Assembly (NCBI RefSeq): GCF_000711725.1
Contig: NZ_JONP01000007.1
Location: 124,001-188,000, forward strand
DNA from: Roseomonas aerilata DSM 19363
GTDB lineage: Bacteria > Pseudomonadota > Alphaproteobacteria > Acetobacterales > Acetobacteraceae
DNA length: 64,000 nt
Direction: 5' to 3'
Shown here piece by piece: positions 24,278-33,871 of this stretch. The number at the start of each line of letters is the position of its first letter. The stretch's first letter is position 1. The notes beneath the pieces are model-generated. The model was not told the DNA's origin, ran no database searches, and saw only the letters and a list, made by a program, of their open reading frames with translations. The translations under genes were made by a program, and so were the position numbers.

Positions 24278-25692
24278 GCGAGGCGCTCCAGCCATTCCTT
24301 CGCCATGGCCGCCACGTTGCCCGGCGCCGTGCCGCCATGGGAGGTGCGGGAGCGGACGGAGGCCGCGACGGAGAGGACGCCGAAGACGCCCTCCATGATG
24401 CGGGGCTCGACGGCCTGCATCTCGGTGATGGTGAGGCCGGCGAGGTCCACGCCCATGCTCTCGGCCTTGGCGACGAGGCGGCCGGTGACGTGGTGGGCGT
24501 CGCGGAAGGGCAGCTTCAGCTCGCGCACCAGCCAGTCCGCGAGGTCGGTGGCGGTGGAGAAGCCGGCGCCGGCGGCATCGTGCAGGCGGCCGACGACGGG
24601 CTGCATGTCGCGCACCATGCCGGCGGTGGCGGCCAGCGCGAGGGCAAGGTTCTCGGCGGCGTCGAAGATGCCCTCCTTGTCCTCCTGCATGTCCTTTCCG
24701 TAGGTCAGGGGCAGGCCCTTCATGACCGTCAGCAGGCCGATCAGGGCGCCGTTGATGCGGCCGGGCTTGGCGCGGACGAGCTCGGCGGCGTCCGGGTTGC
24801 GCTTCTGCGGCATGATGGAGGAGCCGGTGGTGAAGGCATCGCTCAGCTTGACGAAGTTGAAGTAGGGGTTGGTCCAGATGACCACCTCCTCCGCGAAGCG
24901 GGAGAGGTGGGTCGCACAGATGGCGGCGGCCGCCAGGAACTCGAGGGCGAAGTCGCGGGAGGCGACGGAGTCCAGGCTGTTGCGGGTGGGGCGGTCGAAG
25001 CCCAGCGCCTGCGCCGTCATGTGGCGGTCGATCGGGAAGCCGGTGCCGCAGAGGGCGGCGGCGCCGAGCGGGCTCTCGTTCAGGCGGGCGCGGCAATCGG
25101 CCAGGCGGCCGCGGTCGCGGGAGAGCATTTCCACATAGGCGAGCAGGTGGTGGCCGAAGGTGGTGGGCTGGGCGGGCTGGAGATGGGTGAAGCCGGGCAT
25201 CACCGTGCCCGCGTGCTCGGCGGCGCGCTCGGCGAGCGCCCGCATCACGTCGGCGATCTGGGCGTCGAGGCCGTCGATGGCGTCGCGGGTCCAGAGGCGG
25301 ACGTCGAGCGCCACCTGGTCGTTGCGGGAACGCGCGGTGTGCAGCCGCTTGCCGGCCTCGCCGATGCGCTCGGTCAGCCGGGCCTCGATGTTCATGTGGA
25401 TGTCCTCCAGCGCCTCGCTGAAGGGGAAGCTGCCCGCCTCGATCTCGGTGCCGATGGCGGCGAGGCCGTCGCGGATCGCGGCCTCGTCCTCGGCGGAGAT
25501 AATGCCCACATGCGCGAGCATGGCGGCGTGGGCGAGGCTTCCGCGGATGTCCTGGCGCCACATCTTGCGGTCGAAGCCGATGGAGGCGTTGATCGCCTGC
25601 ATGATGGCCGAAGGGCCGGCGGCGTAGCGGCCACCCCAGGCGGCGTTGGCGGTGTTCGGGTTGTGATCGGGCTGGGCGCGGTCGTCGGGCAC
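24274..25692 (-). CDS. argH: Argininosuccinate lyase
   Basis: Final step of arginine synthesis: argininosuccinate to arginine and fumarate. 472 residues, homotetrameric fumarase/aspartase superfamily. [33 protein letters not shown] (118-130), H170 in [14 protein letters not shown] and the signature [12 protein letters not shown] (290-301) are intact. GTG start at 25692 is preceded by little Shine-Dalgarno sequence. It is divergent from the tlpA-like gene by only 19 bp and is followed by coupled lipoprotein and small membrane genes. Confidence 0.96.
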   Translation of the reverse strand: MPDDRAQPDHNPNTANAAWGGRYAAGPSAIMQAINASIGFDRKMWRQDIRGSLAHAAMLAHVGIISAEDEAAIRDGLAAIGTEIEAGSFPFSEALEDIHMNIEARLTERIGEAGKRLHTARSRNDQVALDVRLWTRDAIDGLDAQIADVMRALAERAAEHAGTVMPGFTHLQPAQPTTFGHHLLAYVEMLSRDRGRLADCRARLNESPLGAAALCGTGFPIDRHMTAQALGFDRPTRNSLDSVASRDFALEFLAAAAICATHLSRFAEEVVIWTNPYFNFVKLSDAFTTGSSIMPQKRNPDAAELVRAKPGRINGALIGLLTVMKGLPLTYGKDMQEDKEGIFDAAENLALALAATAGMVRDMQPVVGRLHDAAGAGFSTATDLADWLVRELKLPFRDAHHVTGRLVAKAESMGVDLAGLTITEMQAVEPRIMEGVFGVLSVAASVRSRTSHGGTAPGNVAAMAKEWLERLA

Positions 25693-25711
25693 GGGTGAGG
25701 AGGTCTCTCGG

Positions 25712-26290
25712 GTGAAGACGTATGGGCGTCGGGGCCAAATGGCCCTCGTGGCGGGAATCCTGGCGGGCGGGACACTAGGCGCGGGGCTCCTGCCCCGTCC
25801 AGCGCGGGGTCAGCCGGCGGGCACGCTGCGCGAGGACGGACCGAAGCCGCTGCCGGCCTTCGTGCTGACCGACCCCGAGGGGGCGCGGCGGGAGGTGCCA
25901 TCCTTCGCGGGCAAGGGGCTGGTGCTGAACCTCTGGGCCACCTGGTGCCCGCCCTGCGTGGAGGAGATGCCGGCGCTGGACCGGCTGGCGGCCGCGCTGG
26001 CCGCAGAGGATATCCTGGTGATCCCCGCCTCCTCCGATCGCGGCGGGCGGCCGGTGGTGGAAGGGTTCTACGCGAAGGCCGGGGTGCGGAACCTCGGCGT
26101 CTGGCTCGACCCCAACTCGGCCGCGACGCGGGCGCTGGGCGCGCGGGGGCTGCCGACGACCGTGCTGATCGACCGGCTGGGCCGCGAGCGCGCCCGGCTG
26201 GAGGGCGCGGCCGCCTGGGACGGCGCGGCGCTGCTGGCGGATGTGCGGCGGCTCTGCGGGGATGGACGGGCGGCGACGGAGCCGAGCTGA
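25712..26290 (+). CDS. TlpA-like thiol:disulfide interchange protein
   Basis: A 192-residue thioredoxin-fold protein. An N-terminal hydrophobic signal or anchor ([17 protein letters not shown]) directs it to the periplasm, [10 protein letters not shown] starts the fold, and the redox motif WATWCPPC has C79 and C82. The GLPTTVLID cis-Pro loop is present. Likely reduces periplasmic cysteines, as in cytochrome biogenesis. GTG start with GAGGAGG 8 nt upstream. Divergent from argH; the same pairing is seen in other alphaproteobacteria. Confidence 0.88.
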   Translation: MKTYGRRGQMALVAGILAGGTLGAGLLPRPARGQPAGTLREDGPKPLPAFVLTDPEGARREVPSFAGKGLVLNLWATWCPPCVEEMPALDRLAAALAAEDILVIPASSDRGGRPVVEGFYAKAGVRNLGVWLDPNSAATRALGARGLPTTVLIDRLGRERARLEGAAAWDGAALLADVRRLCGDGRAATEPS

Positions 26291-26295
26291 AGGGG

Positions 26296-26545
26296 TGGCG
26301 CTGGTGGCCGCGGGGGAGAGAAAGAATTCTCTCCCCCGGACCCCCTCTCATCTTTCTTTGTCTGTTGGAGATACTGGGCGGCCGGTGCGCCTCGGGTCGA
26401 TGACCCGAGGCGACTGCACGTTGGGGAAGGTTCCGCGATAGCCCGATGGGGATCCAAGGGCCTCAGGCCCTTGGCGGTGCGGGATGAACGCTGCGCGTTC
26501 ACCCGGGAGGTCTGGAGAGGGCAGGGCCCTCTCCAGGGGGGCGTA
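26296..26545 (+). repeat. Mosaic hairpin repeat, copy E (forward, tlpA/tonB convergent junction)
   Basis: Full-length copy: GCGCTGGTGGCC leader, EcoRI-centred stem (26311-26339), CTCATCTTTC, CCTCGGGTC/GACCCGAGG stem (about 26390-26411), linker GAAGGTTCCGCGATAGCCCG, AAGGGCCT/AGGCCCTT stem next to GGATCC, an extra GATGAACGCTGCGCGTTCACC stem shared with copy F, and GGAGAGGG/CCCTCTCC. It runs from the tlpA stop to the tonB stop. Confidence 0.85.
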
Positions 26546-26552
26546 GAGCGCT

Positions 26553-27581
26553 TCAGCGCAGGGTGAAGCGGATGGGCACGGTCAGTTCCATCGTGGCTTC
26601 CGGCCAATCGGCGGGCAGCGGGGGGAAGCTGCTCACACGGGTGGGCATGGCCTCGGCCTCGGCGTCCAGGTCGGGATCGCCGGAGGTGCGGGCAAGACGG
26701 GCCGCCGTCACCGAGCCGTCGCGGCGTATCGTGAAGCGCACCGTGACCACGCCCTCGGACCGGCGCGACCGGGCGCTGGCCGGGTAGCGTTGCACGCGCG
26801 CCAGGGCCTGCTGGATGAGGCCGGCATAGTTCGGCGAGATGGCGGCACGGGCCGGCGCCGGGGCAGCGGGGGCTGCCTGGGGCGGGGCGGCGGGGGCCTG
26901 CGGCGCGGCCTCGGCACGGGGCGGCTGCGGGGCCGCGGCCTGGACCGGGCGCGGAGGCGCGGCCGGGCGCGGGCGCGGCGGTGGGGGCGGCTGCGCGGGG
27001 GGCGGCACGGGCGGCGGTGCGGGCAGGGGCGGCGGCAGGTCCGCAGCTTCCGTGGTGGCTTCCACCGGCGCTTCAGCGGGCGGCGGCTCGACCGGAGGCG
27101 GGGCTTCCTGGACGGGCGGCGGCGGGACCATCGCCGGCTCCGGTGGGGGCGGCTCCGGCGGAGGGGGTTCGGGCGGAGGAGGCTCAGGCGGGGGCGCGGG
27201 TTCGGGCGGCGCCGGCTCCGGCGGCGGAGGTTCGGGCGGCGGTGGCTCGGGCGCCACCGGCTCGGCGGCCGGTGCGGGCGGCGTCGGTTCGGCGGCGGCG
27301 GGTTCGGGGGTCGGCTCGGGTGGCGGGGCCTCGGGGGCCGGTTCGGCCGGGGTCTCGGGCGCCATCTCCACCTCGATCAGCGTGGCGGGCGGCGGGGGCT
27401 CGTAAGAGAGGACGAGGACCAGGGCGCCGAGATGCAGCAGCGCCGAGACGCCCCAGGCGAGGGGCCGCAGCACGCGGCGCGCGCCGGGGGCGGGCGAGGC
27501 GGCCTCGGGGCCGGCAGGCAGGGGCGGCGGGAGCTCGGCCGGCGGGGCCGCGCGGGGGCGCTCGGCGAGGAGGCTGTCCAT
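26553..27581 (-). CDS. tonB: TonB energy transducer with long proline-rich linker
   Basis: A 342-residue TonB that carries proton-motive energy from ExbBD to outer-membrane receptors. One N-terminal membrane helix ([20 protein letters not shown], 41-60), a roughly 180-residue Pro/Glu/Ala linker with repeated PPPPEP units, then the C-terminal TonB fold ([42 protein letters not shown]). The linker is long enough to span the periplasm. Last gene of an exbB-exbD-tonB operon; no TonB-dependent receptor is in the window. Confidence 0.93.
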   Translation of the reverse strand: MDSLLAERPRAAPPAELPPPLPAGPEAASPAPGARRVLRPLAWGVSALLHLGALVLVLSYEPPPPATLIEVEMAPETPAEPAPEAPPPEPTPEPAAAEPTPPAPAAEPVAPEPPPPEPPPPEPAPPEPAPPPEPPPPEPPPPEPPPPEPAMVPPPPVQEAPPPVEPPPAEAPVEATTEAADLPPPLPAPPPVPPPAQPPPPPRPRPAAPPRPVQAAAPQPPRAEAAPQAPAAPPQAAPAAPAPARAAISPNYAGLIQQALARVQRYPASARSRRSEGVVTVRFTIRRDGSVTAARLARTSGDPDLDAEAEAMPTRVSSFPPLPADWPEATMELTVPIRFTLR

Positions 27582-27593
27582 GCGCGGCGGCGC

Positions 27594-28043
27594 TCAGCGG
27601 CCAGGGGCGGCGGAGGCGGGTTCGGCCTCGGCGATGAGGGACACGCGGGCGATGCCGGCGCGCGAGACCCGGCCCATGACGCGGAGCACGTCGCCATAGG
27701 GCACGCTGCGGTCGCCGCGGACATGGACAGGCGCCTCGGGGTCGGCCTCGCGCCGGGCCTGGAGGCGGGTGGTCAGCTCCTCCTCGGTGACGGGTTCCTC
27801 GCCGAGGAAGAGGCGGTTGCCGGGGGCGACCGTGAGCACCAGCGGCGGCGTGGAGGAGGCGGCGCGGGCGGCGGCGCTGCGGGGCAGGTTCACGGGCACG
27901 CCGACGGTCATGAGCGGCGCCGCGACCATGAAGACGATGAGCAGGACGAGCATGACGTCCACCAGCGGCGTGACGTTCATGTCCGCCATGGGGAGGGCGT
28001 CCTCGTCGTCGTCGTCGCGGCCGCCACCGAGGGACATGGCCAT
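27594..28043 (-). CDS. exbD: ExbD-type biopolymer transport protein
   Basis: A 149-residue single-pass protein of the ExbD/TolR family. The helix [20 protein letters not shown] contains the proton-conducting Asp (PLVD), and the periplasmic domain includes [21 protein letters not shown] 28043 lies six bases after the exbB stop; ATG 28037 is a close alternative. The partner ExbB and TonB genes flank it. Confidence 0.92.
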   Translation of the reverse strand: MAMSLGGGRDDDDEDALPMADMNVTPLVDVMLVLLIVFMVAAPLMTVGVPVNLPRSAAARAASSTPPLVLTVAPGNRLFLGEEPVTEEELTTRLQARREADPEAPVHVRGDRSVPYGDVLRVMGRVSRAGIARVSLIAEAEPASAAPGR

Positions 28044-28049
28044 CGGGCG

Positions 28050-28793
28050 CTACTCCGCGGCCTGGGCGGCGCCGGGACGGGAAGCGGCGGCCCGCAGCGG
28101 CGTCGGCTCGCGCGGGACCTCCCGCGGCATTTCCCGGGGGGCGGGCGCGGCCGGGCGGCGCGCCATGGCGGAGGCGAGGGTGGCGCTGGCCGCGTTGCCC
28201 GCCTGGCGGATGCGGGCGAGGGACACGGTGAAGCGGTTGTAGGCCATGACGGCCGGGATGGCGGCGACGAGGCCGATGGCGGTGGCGAAGAGGGCCTCCG
28301 CGATGCCGGGCGCCACCACGGCGAGGCTCGTGTCGCCGCTGGCCGCGATGCCGGAGAAGGAGTTCATGATGCCCCAGACCGTGCCGAAGAGGCCGACGAA
28401 GGGGCCGACGGCGCCGATGGTGGCGAGCAGCGGCAGGCCCGGCTCGGCGGCGCGGAGGGCGGCGGCGAAGGGGGCGCGCAGGGCGGCCTCGATCCGCTGG
28501 CGGTACTCGCCACGGCTCTCGGCGGGGTCGCGGCCCTCCTCCCACTCGCGGGTGCCGGCGCGGATCGCCTCGGCGGCAAGGCCGGAGTCGGGCGCGGCGC
28601 CGCCGGATGCGGCCGCGGCCAGGCGGCGGGCCTCGGCGCGCAGGCGGCGGGTGGCGGCCATCTTCTCGATGATGATCCCCCAGCAGGCGATGGAGGCCAG
28701 CAGGAGGAGGAGCATCACCCCCTTCACCACCGGGTCGGCTTGCAGGAACAGGGCGAGCGGCGAGAGGTCGTGGCCGGCGCTGGCGGGGTTCAT
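28050..28793 (-). CDS. exbB: ExbB-type MotA/TolQ/ExbB proton channel
   Basis: A 247-residue, three-helix inner-membrane protein. Helices: [39 protein letters not shown] and [20 protein letters not shown]; the last two form the channel. TVWGIMNSF and [12 protein letters not shown] are ExbB/TolQ hallmarks. The C-terminal tail ([19 protein letters not shown]) is unusually long and Pro/Arg-rich. First gene of the operon, behind a Fur-box candidate. Confidence 0.92.
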   Translation of the reverse strand: MNPASAGHDLSPLALFLQADPVVKGVMLLLLLASIACWGIIIEKMAATRRLRAEARRLAAAASGGAAPDSGLAAEAIRAGTREWEEGRDPAESRGEYRQRIEAALRAPFAAALRAAEPGLPLLATIGAVGPFVGLFGTVWGIMNSFSGIAASGDTSLAVVAPGIAEALFATAIGLVAAIPAVMAYNRFTVSLARIRQAGNAASATLASAMARRPAAPAPREMPREVPREPTPLRAAASRPGAAQAAE

Positions 28794-28954
28794 GGGCGGT
28801 GGTCCCTCGTTTCTCGCCCCGCGCCCGGGCCGTCGCCCGGGGAGGGGGCTGCGGCCCGCGGGCCGGCGCGTCGCCGGGCAGGATAGGCCCGGGCCGGGCG
28901 GGCGTTAACCCGCGGCCGGCGGCGCCTCTTAGCCCAGCCGCCGCGTCGCCGCAA

Positions 28955-28975
28955 TGCAGTTGAGAACAATTTGCA
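28955..28975. promoter_or_regulatory. Fur-box candidate upstream of exbB-exbD-tonB
   Basis: TGCAGTTGAGAACAATTTGC(A) is a near-palindrome (TGCAnTTG/CAAnTTGCA). The inner TGAGAAC-A-ATTTGCA matches the classical 7-1-7 Fur site. It is about 160 bp before exbB and 124 bp before the plus-strand 74-aa gene. Iron-dependent repression of TonB systems by Fur is well established. The rest of 28794-29098 is GC-rich and featureless. Confidence 0.55.
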
Positions 28976-29098
28976 TCTTCTTGGCGTCCCAACTCCCCGT
29001 GATGCGCGCCACCCGCCCGCATCCCCCCGCGCCCCGGTGCGTAGAAAGGCTGGGACCTGGAATGACGGTCTCGCGACGCCGCGCGAAGGGAGCCCGCC

Positions 29099-29323
29099 AT
29101 GGCCGATATGCCGAAGATTGAGATTGATGGAGGCAGCGAGCCCGCCGTGGCCCTCGCCCTGCTGCAGATCATCATGGACGCGACGAAGGACAAGGAGAGC
29201 CACGATCGCGACTGGATCCTCTCGACCTATGCCGATTGCCTGGCGGTCGTGGGCGGCGCGGAGATCGACTACGGCGACGATGAGGAGGACGAGGGAGGGA
29301 CGGAGTCGCCGCCCGAGGGCTGA
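29099..29323 (+). CDS. Hypothetical 74-aa acidic protein
   Basis: A 74-residue soluble protein [20 protein letters not shown] with a predicted helix [19 protein letters not shown], then [16 protein letters not shown] and a strongly acidic tail ([11 protein letters not shown]). GAAGGGAG precedes the ATG by about 8 nt. No recognised domain. It faces away from exbB, sharing the gap with the Fur-box candidate, so it might be iron-regulated too; this is speculation. Confidence 0.6.
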   Translation: MADMPKIEIDGGSEPAVALALLQIIMDATKDKESHDRDWILSTYADCLAVVGGAEIDYGDDEEDEGGTESPPEG

Positions 29324-29404
29324 GCACCGGCCGAGGCTTGCCGCGCCCCCGCGCCGGGGGCAGCTTCCCCCCGGATAAGGGCTGGATAACGGGAGGGGCG
29401 CCGG

Positions 29405-31552
29405 ATGGTGGATGGCGGGACGGGTGCGGGCACGGCGCGGGATCTTCCCCCCGGCTTTTCCTCCCTTGCCCCGATGATGGCGCCGCGGAGCGTGGCGGTC
29501 ATCGGTGCCTCGGACGAGCCGACACGGATCGGCGGGCGGCCGCTCTCCTACATGATCGCGCGCGGCTTCGCGGGGCCTGTCTGGCCGGTGAACCCGAAGC
29601 GGGAGCGCGTGCAGGGGCTGCCGGCCTTCCCGGACGTGGACGCCCTGCCGGGGGTGCCGGACGCGGCGATCGTGGCCGTGCCGGGCGCGCTGGCCGAGGC
29701 GGCGGTGGATGCGCTGGGGCGCCGGGGCTGCCCCGCGGCCATCGTGTTCACGGCCGGCTACGCGGAGGTGGACGAGGCCGGGCGGGAGGCACAGGCGCGG
29801 CTGGTTTCGATCGCGCGCGGGCACGGGATGCGGCTGCTGGGGCCGAACTGTCTTGGGCTGTTCAACGCGCCGCTCGGCTACTTCCCGATCTTCACCTCCT
29901 CCTTCGAGAATGGCTGGCCGGCGGAGGCGCTGGCCGGGCGCGGGCGGGTCGGCATCGCCAGCCAGTCCGGCGCCTATGGCACGCACCTGTTCGGGGCGGC
30001 CCGCAACCGGGGCATCGCGACGCCCGTGCTGGTGACCACCGGCAACGAGGCCGAGGTGACGCTGGGCGACGTGATCGGCTGGATGGCCGAGGACGACGGC
30101 ATCGAGGTGATCGCCGCCTATTCCGAGGGCGTGCGGGAGGGGCCGCGCTTCCTGGCGGCGCTGGAGGCGGCGCGGCGGGCGCGGAAGCCCGTGGTGATGA
30201 TGAAGGTCGGGCGCTCGGCGCTGGGCGCCCATGCCGCGCGTTCCCACACGGCGAGCATCGCGGGGGACGACGCGGTGACGGGGGTGGTGCTGGAGGAGTT
30301 CGGCGTCCACCGCGCCCGCAACACCGAGGAGCTGCTGGACGTCGCCTATGCCGCGACGCCGCGCATCTACCCCGTGGCGAACACGCTCGGCGTGGTGTCC
30401 ATCTCGGGCGGGGCAGGGGTGATGATCTCCGACGTGGCGGAGGAGCAGGGCCTGGCCATGCCCTCCATGCCGGAGGCGGCGCAGGACCGGCTGCGGGCGC
30501 TGATCCCCTTTTGCAACCCCGCCAACCCCGTGGACTGCACGGCGCAGGTCTTCAACGACATGTCCCTCATCGGCGCCTTCGCGCGGGGGATGGTGGAGGA
30601 TGGCGGTTACACGAGCCTGATCGCCTTCTTCACGCAGGTAGGGGCCTCGCCCTCTCTCGCGACGAAGCTTCGGGCGGAGCTGAACGCGGTGCGGGCGGAC
30701 CATCCGGACCGGCTCTGGGTGCTGAGCGTGCTGGCGCCGCCGGAGCGGGTGCGGGAATACGAGGCGGACGGGTATCTCGTTTTCGAGGATCCCTCCCGCG
30801 CCGTGGTGGCGCTGGCGGCGCAGGGGCGGTTCGGGGCGGCCTTCGCCCGCCCGCCGCGCGCCCCGGTGCCGCTGCCCGCCGTTTTCCTGCCGGACGGTGC
30901 GCCCGACGAGGCCGGGGCGAAGCGGCTGCTGGAGGCGGCGGGTGTCCCCGCCGTGCCGGAGGTGGCGGTCGAGAGCGTGGAGGCGGCTGTGGAGGCCGCG
31001 CGTCGCATCGGCTTCCCGGTGGTGATGAAGATCCTTTCGCCGGACATCCTCCACAAGTCCGAGATCGGCGGCGTGCTGCTCGGCGTGGCGGACGAGGCGG
31101 CGGTCAGGGCCGGCTACGCCACGCTGATGGCCAATGCCGCCGAACGCGCGCCGGGGGCGCGGGTGACGGGCATCCTCGTCGCGCGGCAGGTGGGCGGGGC
31201 GGTGGAGGTGGCGCTGGGCATCGCGCGCGACCCGGTTTTCGGCCCCGTTGCGATGGTGGGGCTGGGGGGCGTGTTCATCGAGGTGCTGCGCGACGTGGCG
31301 CTGCGGCGCTGCCCGGTGGACCTGGCGGAGGCGGAGGCGATGATCCGCTCGCTGCGCGGCTTCCCGCTGCTGGACGGCGCGCGGGGGCGGCCGCGCGCGG
31401 ATGTGCCGGCGCTGGCAAGGGCGCTCTCGGCGCTGTCGGCCTTTGCGGCGGCGGTGGGGGATCGGCTCGTCTCGGTGGACGTGAATCCGGTGCTGGTGCT
31501 GCCGGAGGGTGAGGGAGCCTTTGCGGCGGATGCGGTGATCGAGCTGGGGTGA
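29405..31552 (+). CDS. ADP-forming acyl/acetyl-CoA synthetase family protein (fused alpha/beta)
   Basis: A 715-residue acetate-CoA ligase (ADP-forming) homolog: CoA-binding domain (SVAVIGASDEPTRIGGRPL), succinyl-CoA-ligase-like domains with GPNCLGL and GIASQSGAYG, and the phospho-His region RSHTASIAGDD. The ATP-grasp domain is at about 490-715 (GFPVVMKILSPDILHKSEIGG, FGPVAMVGLGGVFIEVL). Catalyses acyl-CoA formation with ATP/ADP or the reverse. Substrate unknown; the downstream CoA-transferase and hydratase suggest acyl-CoA metabolism. GTG/ATG choice: ATG 29405 after GGAGGGGCGCCGG. Confidence 0.88.
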   Translation: MVDGGTGAGTARDLPPGFSSLAPMMAPRSVAVIGASDEPTRIGGRPLSYMIARGFAGPVWPVNPKRERVQGLPAFPDVDALPGVPDAAIVAVPGALAEAAVDALGRRGCPAAIVFTAGYAEVDEAGREAQARLVSIARGHGMRLLGPNCLGLFNAPLGYFPIFTSSFENGWPAEALAGRGRVGIASQSGAYGTHLFGAARNRGIATPVLVTTGNEAEVTLGDVIGWMAEDDGIEVIAAYSEGVREGPRFLAALEAARRARKPVVMMKVGRSALGAHAARSHTASIAGDDAVTGVVLEEFGVHRARNTEELLDVAYAATPRIYPVANTLGVVSISGGAGVMISDVAEEQGLAMPSMPEAAQDRLRALIPFCNPANPVDCTAQVFNDMSLIGAFARGMVEDGGYTSLIAFFTQVGASPSLATKLRAELNAVRADHPDRLWVLSVLAPPERVREYEADGYLVFEDPSRAVVALAAQGRFGAAFARPPRAPVPLPAVFLPDGAPDEAGAKRLLEAAGVPAVPEVAVESVEAAVEAARRIGFPVVMKILSPDILHKSEIGGVLLGVADEAAVRAGYATLMANAAERAPGARVTGILVARQVGGAVEVALGIARDPVFGPVAMVGLGGVFIEVLRDVALRRCPVDLAEAEAMIRSLRGFPLLDGARGRPRADVPALARALSALSAFAAAVGDRLVSVDVNPVLVLPEGEGAFAADAVIELG

Positions 31553-31559
31553 AGAGGGG

Positions 31560-31690
31560 CGGTGCTGGTGGCCCCGGGTGAGGCTCCGCCTCCCCCAGAC
31601 CCCCTCCGCCGGGGAGCCAAGTCCGGGGTGGCCGGGCCGCCCCGGCGGAGGAGGTCCAGGAGGAGGCGGCGCCTCCTCCTGTGGTCGCTA
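31560..31690 (+). repeat. Variant mosaic repeat, copy J (tandem junction)
   Basis: It begins with the same GGTGCTGGTGGCCCC leader as forward copies, but the first hairpin is replaced by GTGAGGCTCCGCCTCCCCCAG plus ACCCCCTCCGCCGGGGAGCCA. A GGCCGGGCCGCCCCGGCGGAGG stem and a GGAGGAGGCGGCGCCTCCTCC stem follow. There is no EcoRI or CCTCGGGTC module. It lies between two same-direction genes, unlike copies A to I. The rest of the gap to 31744 shows nothing. Confidence 0.5.
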
Positions 31691-31744
31691 CGAGCGAGAC
31701 CGGGAAACCTTGCCCTCCCCCCTCCCCGGGAGCACCTTCGCCCC

Positions 31745-32335
31745 ATGCAGGAGCCCCCTCGCCGCGTGATGCCCGGCCGCCCCGTCATCGTCTTCGACAC
31801 CGAGACCACCGGCTGCACGCGGGAGGACCGGGTGGTCTCGCTCGGCGCCGTGCGGCTGGATGCGGGGCTGGAGCCGGAGGCGACGCTGCACCTGGTGTTC
31901 GCGCCGGGGATACGCTGCCATTTCGGGGCCTACCGGGTGCACGGGCTGTCCGACGCCTATCTCGCGCGCCAGGCGTCCTTTGCGGCACATGCGGAGGAGG
32001 TGGCGGATTTCTTCGGCGGCGCGGTGGGCTGCGCGCACAACCTCTCCTTCGACCGGCGGATGCTCGGCGGCGAGTTCGACCGGCTGGAGATGGCGCGGCC
32101 CTGGAGCGGGGAGTTCTGCACGATGCTGGCCTGGCGCCGGGACCGGCCGGGGCAGCGCTCGGGGCTGGCGCATGCCTCGGCGTCCTGCGGGCTGTCGCGC
32201 GAGACGGCGCTGCACGGGGCGCTGGAGGACGCCTGGCTGGCCGCGAACCTGCTGCGGGCGCTGCACGGGATGGAGCCCGCGCCGATGCGGCTGCACGGCT
32301 TCACGAACGACCGCACGGGGGAGATGGCGGCGTGA
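31745..32335 (+). CDS. DnaQ-like 3'-5' exonuclease (DEDDh family)
   Basis: A 196-residue exonuclease domain protein related to DNA polymerase III epsilon and RNase T. All five catalytic residues are visible: D18 and E20 (IVFDTETTG), D103 (AHNLSFDRRML), H157 and D162 (HGALEDAWLA). No polymerase-binding extension or BRCT domain. It probably degrades single-stranded DNA or RNA ends. Its TGA overlaps the GTG of the following ICL-like gene, an odd coupling to metabolic genes. ATG 31769 is an alternative start. Confidence 0.88.
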   Translation: MQEPPRRVMPGRPVIVFDTETTGCTREDRVVSLGAVRLDAGLEPEATLHLVFAPGIRCHFGAYRVHGLSDAYLARQASFAAHAEEVADFFGGAVGCAHNLSFDRRMLGGEFDRLEMARPWSGEFCTMLAWRRDRPGQRSGLAHASASCGLSRETALHGALEDAWLAANLLRALHGMEPAPMRLHGFTNDRTGEMAA

Positions 32336-33180
32336 TCGGGGAGCGCGCCGAGCGGTTCCGGGCGCTGCACGCGGCGGGCTGCTTCGCGCTGCCGAATGCC
32401 TGGGACGCGGGAAGCGCGCGGATCATGGCGGGGCTGGGCTTTCAGGCGGTGGCGACGACCTCCGCGGGGCTCGCCTTCATGCTCGGGCGGCGGGACGGCG
32501 AGGCGGCGGTTTCGCGCGCGGATGCGCTGGAGAACGCGCGGGTGCTGGTGGGGGCGGTGGACCTGCCGGTCTCGGCGGATCTGGAGGACGGGTTCGGACC
32601 CTCGCCGGAGGATGTGGCGGCGACGGTGACGGCCGCGGTGGAGGCCGGGCTCTGCGGCTGCACGATCGAGGACACGACGGCGGACCCAGCCGCACCCATC
32701 CACGGCTTCGAGGCAGCGGTGACGCGCGTGGCGGCGGGCGTGCGGGCGGCGCGCGCGGCGCCGCATCCCTTCGTGCTGACGGCGCGGGCGGAGAATTTCC
32801 TGCACGGACGGCCGGACCTGGACGACACGATCCGGCGGCTGGTGGCCTTCGCGGAGGCGGGGGCGGATTGCCTCTACGCGCCGGGGCTGCCGGACGAGGA
32901 GGCGATCCGCGCCGTGGTGCGGGCGGTGGCGCCGCGGCCGGTGAACGTGCTCATCGGGCCGCGCGGCGGGGCCGTGCCGCTCGCGCGGCTGGCGGCGCTC
33001 GGCGTGCGGCGGGTGAGCGTCGGCGGGGCCATCGCGCGCGCGGCTTACGGCGCGGCGCTCGAGGCCGGGCGGGCGCTGGCGCGCGGCGAGATGGGGGTTA
33101 TTGCGGCGCTGACGCCTTACGCGCAGATCGCCCCCTACATGCGTTCGGGCCAGATGAGTACGGGAGAGGGACAGACGTGA
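32332..33180 (+). CDS. Isocitrate lyase/PEP mutase-superfamily protein
   Basis: A 282-residue ICL/PEPM-family enzyme. GCFALPNAWDAGSARIM (16-32), TTSAGLAF and the metal-binding SADLEDGFG (81-89) plus CTIEDTTAD fit the subfamily related to oxaloacetate decarboxylases and phosphonopyruvate hydrolases. The KKCGH lyase motif of true isocitrate lyases is absent. GTG start with GGGGGAG 8 nt upstream, overlapping the exonuclease stop (GTGA). Its own stop overlaps the next GTG. Reaction type on 2-oxo or hydroxy acids is inferred only. Confidence 0.85.
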   Translation: MIGERAERFRALHAAGCFALPNAWDAGSARIMAGLGFQAVATTSAGLAFMLGRRDGEAAVSRADALENARVLVGAVDLPVSADLEDGFGPSPEDVAATVTAAVEAGLCGCTIEDTTADPAAPIHGFEAAVTRVAAGVRAARAAPHPFVLTARAENFLHGRPDLDDTIRRLVAFAEAGADCLYAPGLPDEEAIRAVVRAVAPRPVNVLIGPRGGAVPLARLAALGVRRVSVGGAIARAAYGAALEAGRALARGEMGVIAALTPYAQIAPYMRSGQMSTGEGQT

Positions 33181-33857
33181 TCGACAAGATCGTCCGCGAC
33201 ATGGCGGCCGCGATGGAGGGCGTGCGCGACGGCAGCACGGTGCTGATCGGGGGTTTCGGCGCCGCGGGGCAGCCCGACGACCTGATCGACGGGCTGATCG
33301 AGCAGGGCGCGAAGGACCTGACTGTCGTCGCCAACAACGCGGGCTCGGGGCGCACGGGGCTCGCGCGGCTGATGGAGCTCGGGCGGGTGCGGAAGATCAT
33401 CTGCTCCTTCCCACGTAGCGCGGGGTCGGTCGTGTTCGAGGATCTGTACAAGGCCGGGAAGCTGGAGCTGGAGATCGTGCCGCAGGGCACGCTGGCCGAG
33501 CGGATGCGGGCGGCCGGCGCGGGCGTTCCCGCCTTCTTCACGCCGACGGCCGCCGGCACGAAGCTGGCGCAGGGCAAGGAGACGCGCGAGTTCAACGGCC
33601 GCCCGCACGTGATGGAGTTGGCGCTGCCCGGCGACGTCGCGCTGGTCGAGGCCTGGGAGGCGGATCGCTGGGGCAACCTCACCTATCGCCGCAGCGGGCG
33701 GAACTTCAACCCGGTGATGGCAATGGCGGCGACGCTGACGATCGTGCAGGCGCAGAACATCGTCGAGCTCGGCGAGATCGAGGGCGAGCGCGTGGTCACG
33801 CCGGGCATCTTCGTCAACCGTGTCGTCAACGTGCGCCGCGGCGCGCCCTGGGCCTGA
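33177..33857 (+). CDS. 3-oxoacid CoA-transferase subunit A
   Basis: A 226-residue class I CoA-transferase alpha subunit. DGSTVLIGGFGAAGQPDDLI carries the GxGGF motif near the N-terminus, with VANNAGSGRTGLARL and KIICSFPRSAG following. Pairs with the downstream beta subunit to move CoA between succinyl-CoA and a 3-oxoacid (SCOT/PcaI-like). GTG start overlaps the upstream stop; GGGAGAGGG precedes it. Gap to subunit B is 14 bp with AGAGGAG. Confidence 0.92.
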   Translation: MIDKIVRDMAAAMEGVRDGSTVLIGGFGAAGQPDDLIDGLIEQGAKDLTVVANNAGSGRTGLARLMELGRVRKIICSFPRSAGSVVFEDLYKAGKLELEIVPQGTLAERMRAAGAGVPAFFTPTAAGTKLAQGKETREFNGRPHVMELALPGDVALVEAWEADRWGNLTYRRSGRNFNPVMAMAATLTIVQAQNIVELGEIEGERVVTPGIFVNRVVNVRRGAPWA

Positions 33858-33871
33858 AGAGGAGCACCCCC

